Shown here: one piece after another, positions 62,931 to 64,000 of the stretch
Numbering within the stretch: position 1 is the first letter of the stretch
Layout: each line of letters starts with the position of its first letter
NCBI GenBank assembly: GCA_965200805.1
Contig: OZ241384.1
Coordinates: 3,286,001-3,350,000 of the forward strand
Reading direction: 5' to 3'
Source: MPNP01 sp026709725
GTDB lineage: Bacteria; Pseudomonadota; Alphaproteobacteria; Rhodobacterales; Rhodobacteraceae
DNA length: 64,000 nucleotides
The notes under the pieces: model-generated
Seen by the model: only the letters and a program-made list of their open reading frames with translations
The model's database searches: none
What the model was told of the DNA's origin: nothing
Program-made: the position numbers and the translations under genes

Positions 62931-63491
62931 CCTGTACCACCATTTTCAATTACTCGCAGAGAGACTGATCGTTATTGTTGCCACGAATCAGCATCATTGC
63001 AATCCACCGAAACAAATTCCCGATTCTGTGCCTGATCAACCCTGTCAATCACCCTGATCTGTCTTGCCGATACCCCCGGCAGGAAGGAGATGTATCAGCA
63101 CATGCGATTTGGTTGGTCAGATCCCCCCTTCCGCTCCGGGGTGCAGCAACCGTGGCCAAAACGAAGCAATGGCGGAGAGATCGCCCTTTCTCACCTGCAG
63201 TGACGCATTCAGGGTTCCGCTCGACCAGGGCAGGCACACCGGTCGCGATGCCCGCGAAACGCTTTCGGGCGGCATTCATCGACCTGCATCAGCTCTTCGC
63301 GGTCGAGACGAGCCAACGGTGCGGTTGCCATGTCCCTGCTGTTAATAACAGCAGGATCAATCTCCCCGGGATTTGTCCTCTGCGGGTTTTATGCATCAGG
63401 GGAGTTGCAGAAGGACAGGTCAGGCGTAAGGAGCAAACGGATACGCGACCGATGATGGTGCAGGACCGATGGCGACCACAGGGGAGGAGAC
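62931..63491. other. intergenic region between the EF-G-like and YciB genes
   Basis: About 560 bases between divergent genes, so both promoters must be here. Long chance frames cross it on the plus strand but end inside yciB in another frame and have no ribosome site. A perfect 21-base palindrome lies at 63335-63355. Confidence 0.45.
63335..63355. promoter_or_regulatory. perfect 21-bp palindrome, operator-like
   Basis: CCTGCTGTTA, a central A, then TAACAGCAGG: ten bases mirrored exactly. It lies about 140 bases before the yciB start in a divergent intergenic region, as expected for a dimeric repressor operator. An RNA hairpin is the alternative, but a one-base loop makes that less natural. 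Confidence 0.5.
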
Positions 63492-64000
63492 ATGACCCGC
63501 AGCGACCGGCATCCCCCCACCCGAATGCCCGAAGCCGTCAGGACCCTTGTCGAGCTGGCCCCCGTCGGGCTCTTCTTCGCGGGGTACATCCTCCTCAGGG
63601 AGACCACGGTGACCATCGGCGCCGTGCACTATGACGGCATCATCATCGTCACCGCGGCCTTCGTCCCCGTCCTGCTGGTCTGCACCGGCGTGCTCTGGAA
63701 GCTCACCGGTGCGCTCTCGCCGGTCCAGGTGTTCACCGCCCTCATGGTGATCCTCTTCGGCGGGCTGACGGTGTGGCTGAACGATGAGCGCTTCATCAAG
63801 GTCAAGCCGACGATCATCAATCTCCTCTTCGCCGGCATCCTGGGCTGGGGTCTCCTCCGGGGCAGGTCGTACATCAGGCTGCTGATGGACCGGAGCGTTC
63901 CGATGACGGCCGGGAACTGGATGCGGCTGACCCGCCGCATGACGGTCCTGTTTCTGGTGCTGGCCCTGGTCAATGAGGCGGTCTGGCGGACCCTGTCCAC
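63492..64000 (+). CDS. yciB: YciB / septation protein A, inner-membrane protein (3' end beyond window)
   Basis: The ATG follows the strong site GGGGAGGAG. The visible 169 codons give a hydrophobic protein: TLVELAPVGLFFAGYILLRE at the N terminus, several membrane helices (IIIVTAAFVPVLLVCTGVLW, VFTALMVILFGGLTVWLNDE), the family hallmark DERFIKVKPTIINLLFAGIL with GWG, and MTAGNWMRLTRRM. It spans most of the usual 180-200 residues. The role is in cell envelope integrity or septation. Codon use is distinctly richer in C-ending codons than in neighbouring genes. Confidence 0.92.
   Translation, partial: MTRSDRHPPTRMPEAVRTLVELAPVGLFFAGYILLRETTVTIGAVHYDGIIIVTAAFVPVLLVCTGVLWKLTGALSPVQVFTALMVILFGGLTVWLNDERFIKVKPTIINLLFAGILGWGLLRGRSYIRLLMDRSVPMTAGNWMRLTRRMTVLFLVLALVNEAVWRTLS

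Noticed and set aside
42640..63210. Shared short similarity around AGATCGCCCTTT near 42714 and 63177
   Set aside because: Only about a dozen bases match, with no extension; too little to call a repeat.
62975..63634. Long plus-strand open frame across the EF-G/yciB gap
   Set aside because: No ribosome site or similarity, and it overlaps the well-supported yciB gene in another frame.
1..64000. tRNA, rRNA and CRISPR arrays
   Set aside because: No credible T-loop/acceptor combinations, rRNA segments or regularly spaced repeats were found by eye.

Overview
The window reads as chromosomal DNA of a GC-rich (roughly 57-60% by eye) alphaproteobacterium. The evidence is an adrenodoxin-type 2Fe-2S ferredoxin, a short-N-terminus FtsY, MetZ, a ThiXYZ-type HMP uptake operon and the cobalamin gene set. 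I cannot assign a genus. Genes are dense and often overlap by 4 bp (ATGA, GTGA or TTGA), which implies extensive translational coupling.

Layout. 606-15933 is a nearly complete corrin-ring locus: cbiX-cobH-cobL-cobI-cbiG/cobJ-cobM on the plus strand, cobB-cobA on the minus strand, then cbiD-cobK-cobW-cobN on the plus strand. It mixes enzymes of the early-cobalt route (CbiX, CbiD, CbiG) with CobN and CobW, which usually mark the late-cobalt route. cobO and cobQ lie apart at 26653-28797. Between the two cob blocks are a small exported-protein/TPR/CapA operon (16643-19630), a very GC-rich graveyard of broken transposases (IS1380, IS5 and IS256 types, 19690-23700), a broken DUF262-HNH gene, and several tiny ORFs. 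Those tiny ORFs sit between two copies of a roughly 350-nt element; the downstream copy is the cobO leader.

28832-33526 is a three-gene sensory operon: response regulator with PP2C phosphatase, LivJ-type binding protein, histidine kinase. Next come a Uma2-type gene, an Amt-type transporter with a small membrane partner, and a degenerate carbon-nitrogen hydrolase. A two-gene Gabija-like defence system (OLD nuclease plus UvrD-like helicase) occupies 38546-42231. Housekeeping genes follow: trkH, metZ, a GST, ftsY, xseA, a ferredoxin and a TerB/DnaJ protein. After another IS5 relic comes a polyamine-type ABC operon (potD-potB-potC-potA). A TPP riboswitch then precedes thiY-thiZ-thiX. The window ends with a DegP/HtrA protease, an EF-G-like GTPase and the start of a YciB/septation-A gene.

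The most unusual points are: (1) a 149-bp inverted-repeat element present twice with perfect 8-bp target duplications, one copy having split a TTGA stop/start overlap while leaving both genes intact; (2) the duplicated cobO leader, whose two copies keep helices through compensating base changes and share a long identical 3' block; (3) the mixed cobalamin gene set; (4) the periplasmic-binding-protein/kinase/PP2C operon. I saw no rRNA, convincing tRNA or CRISPR array.
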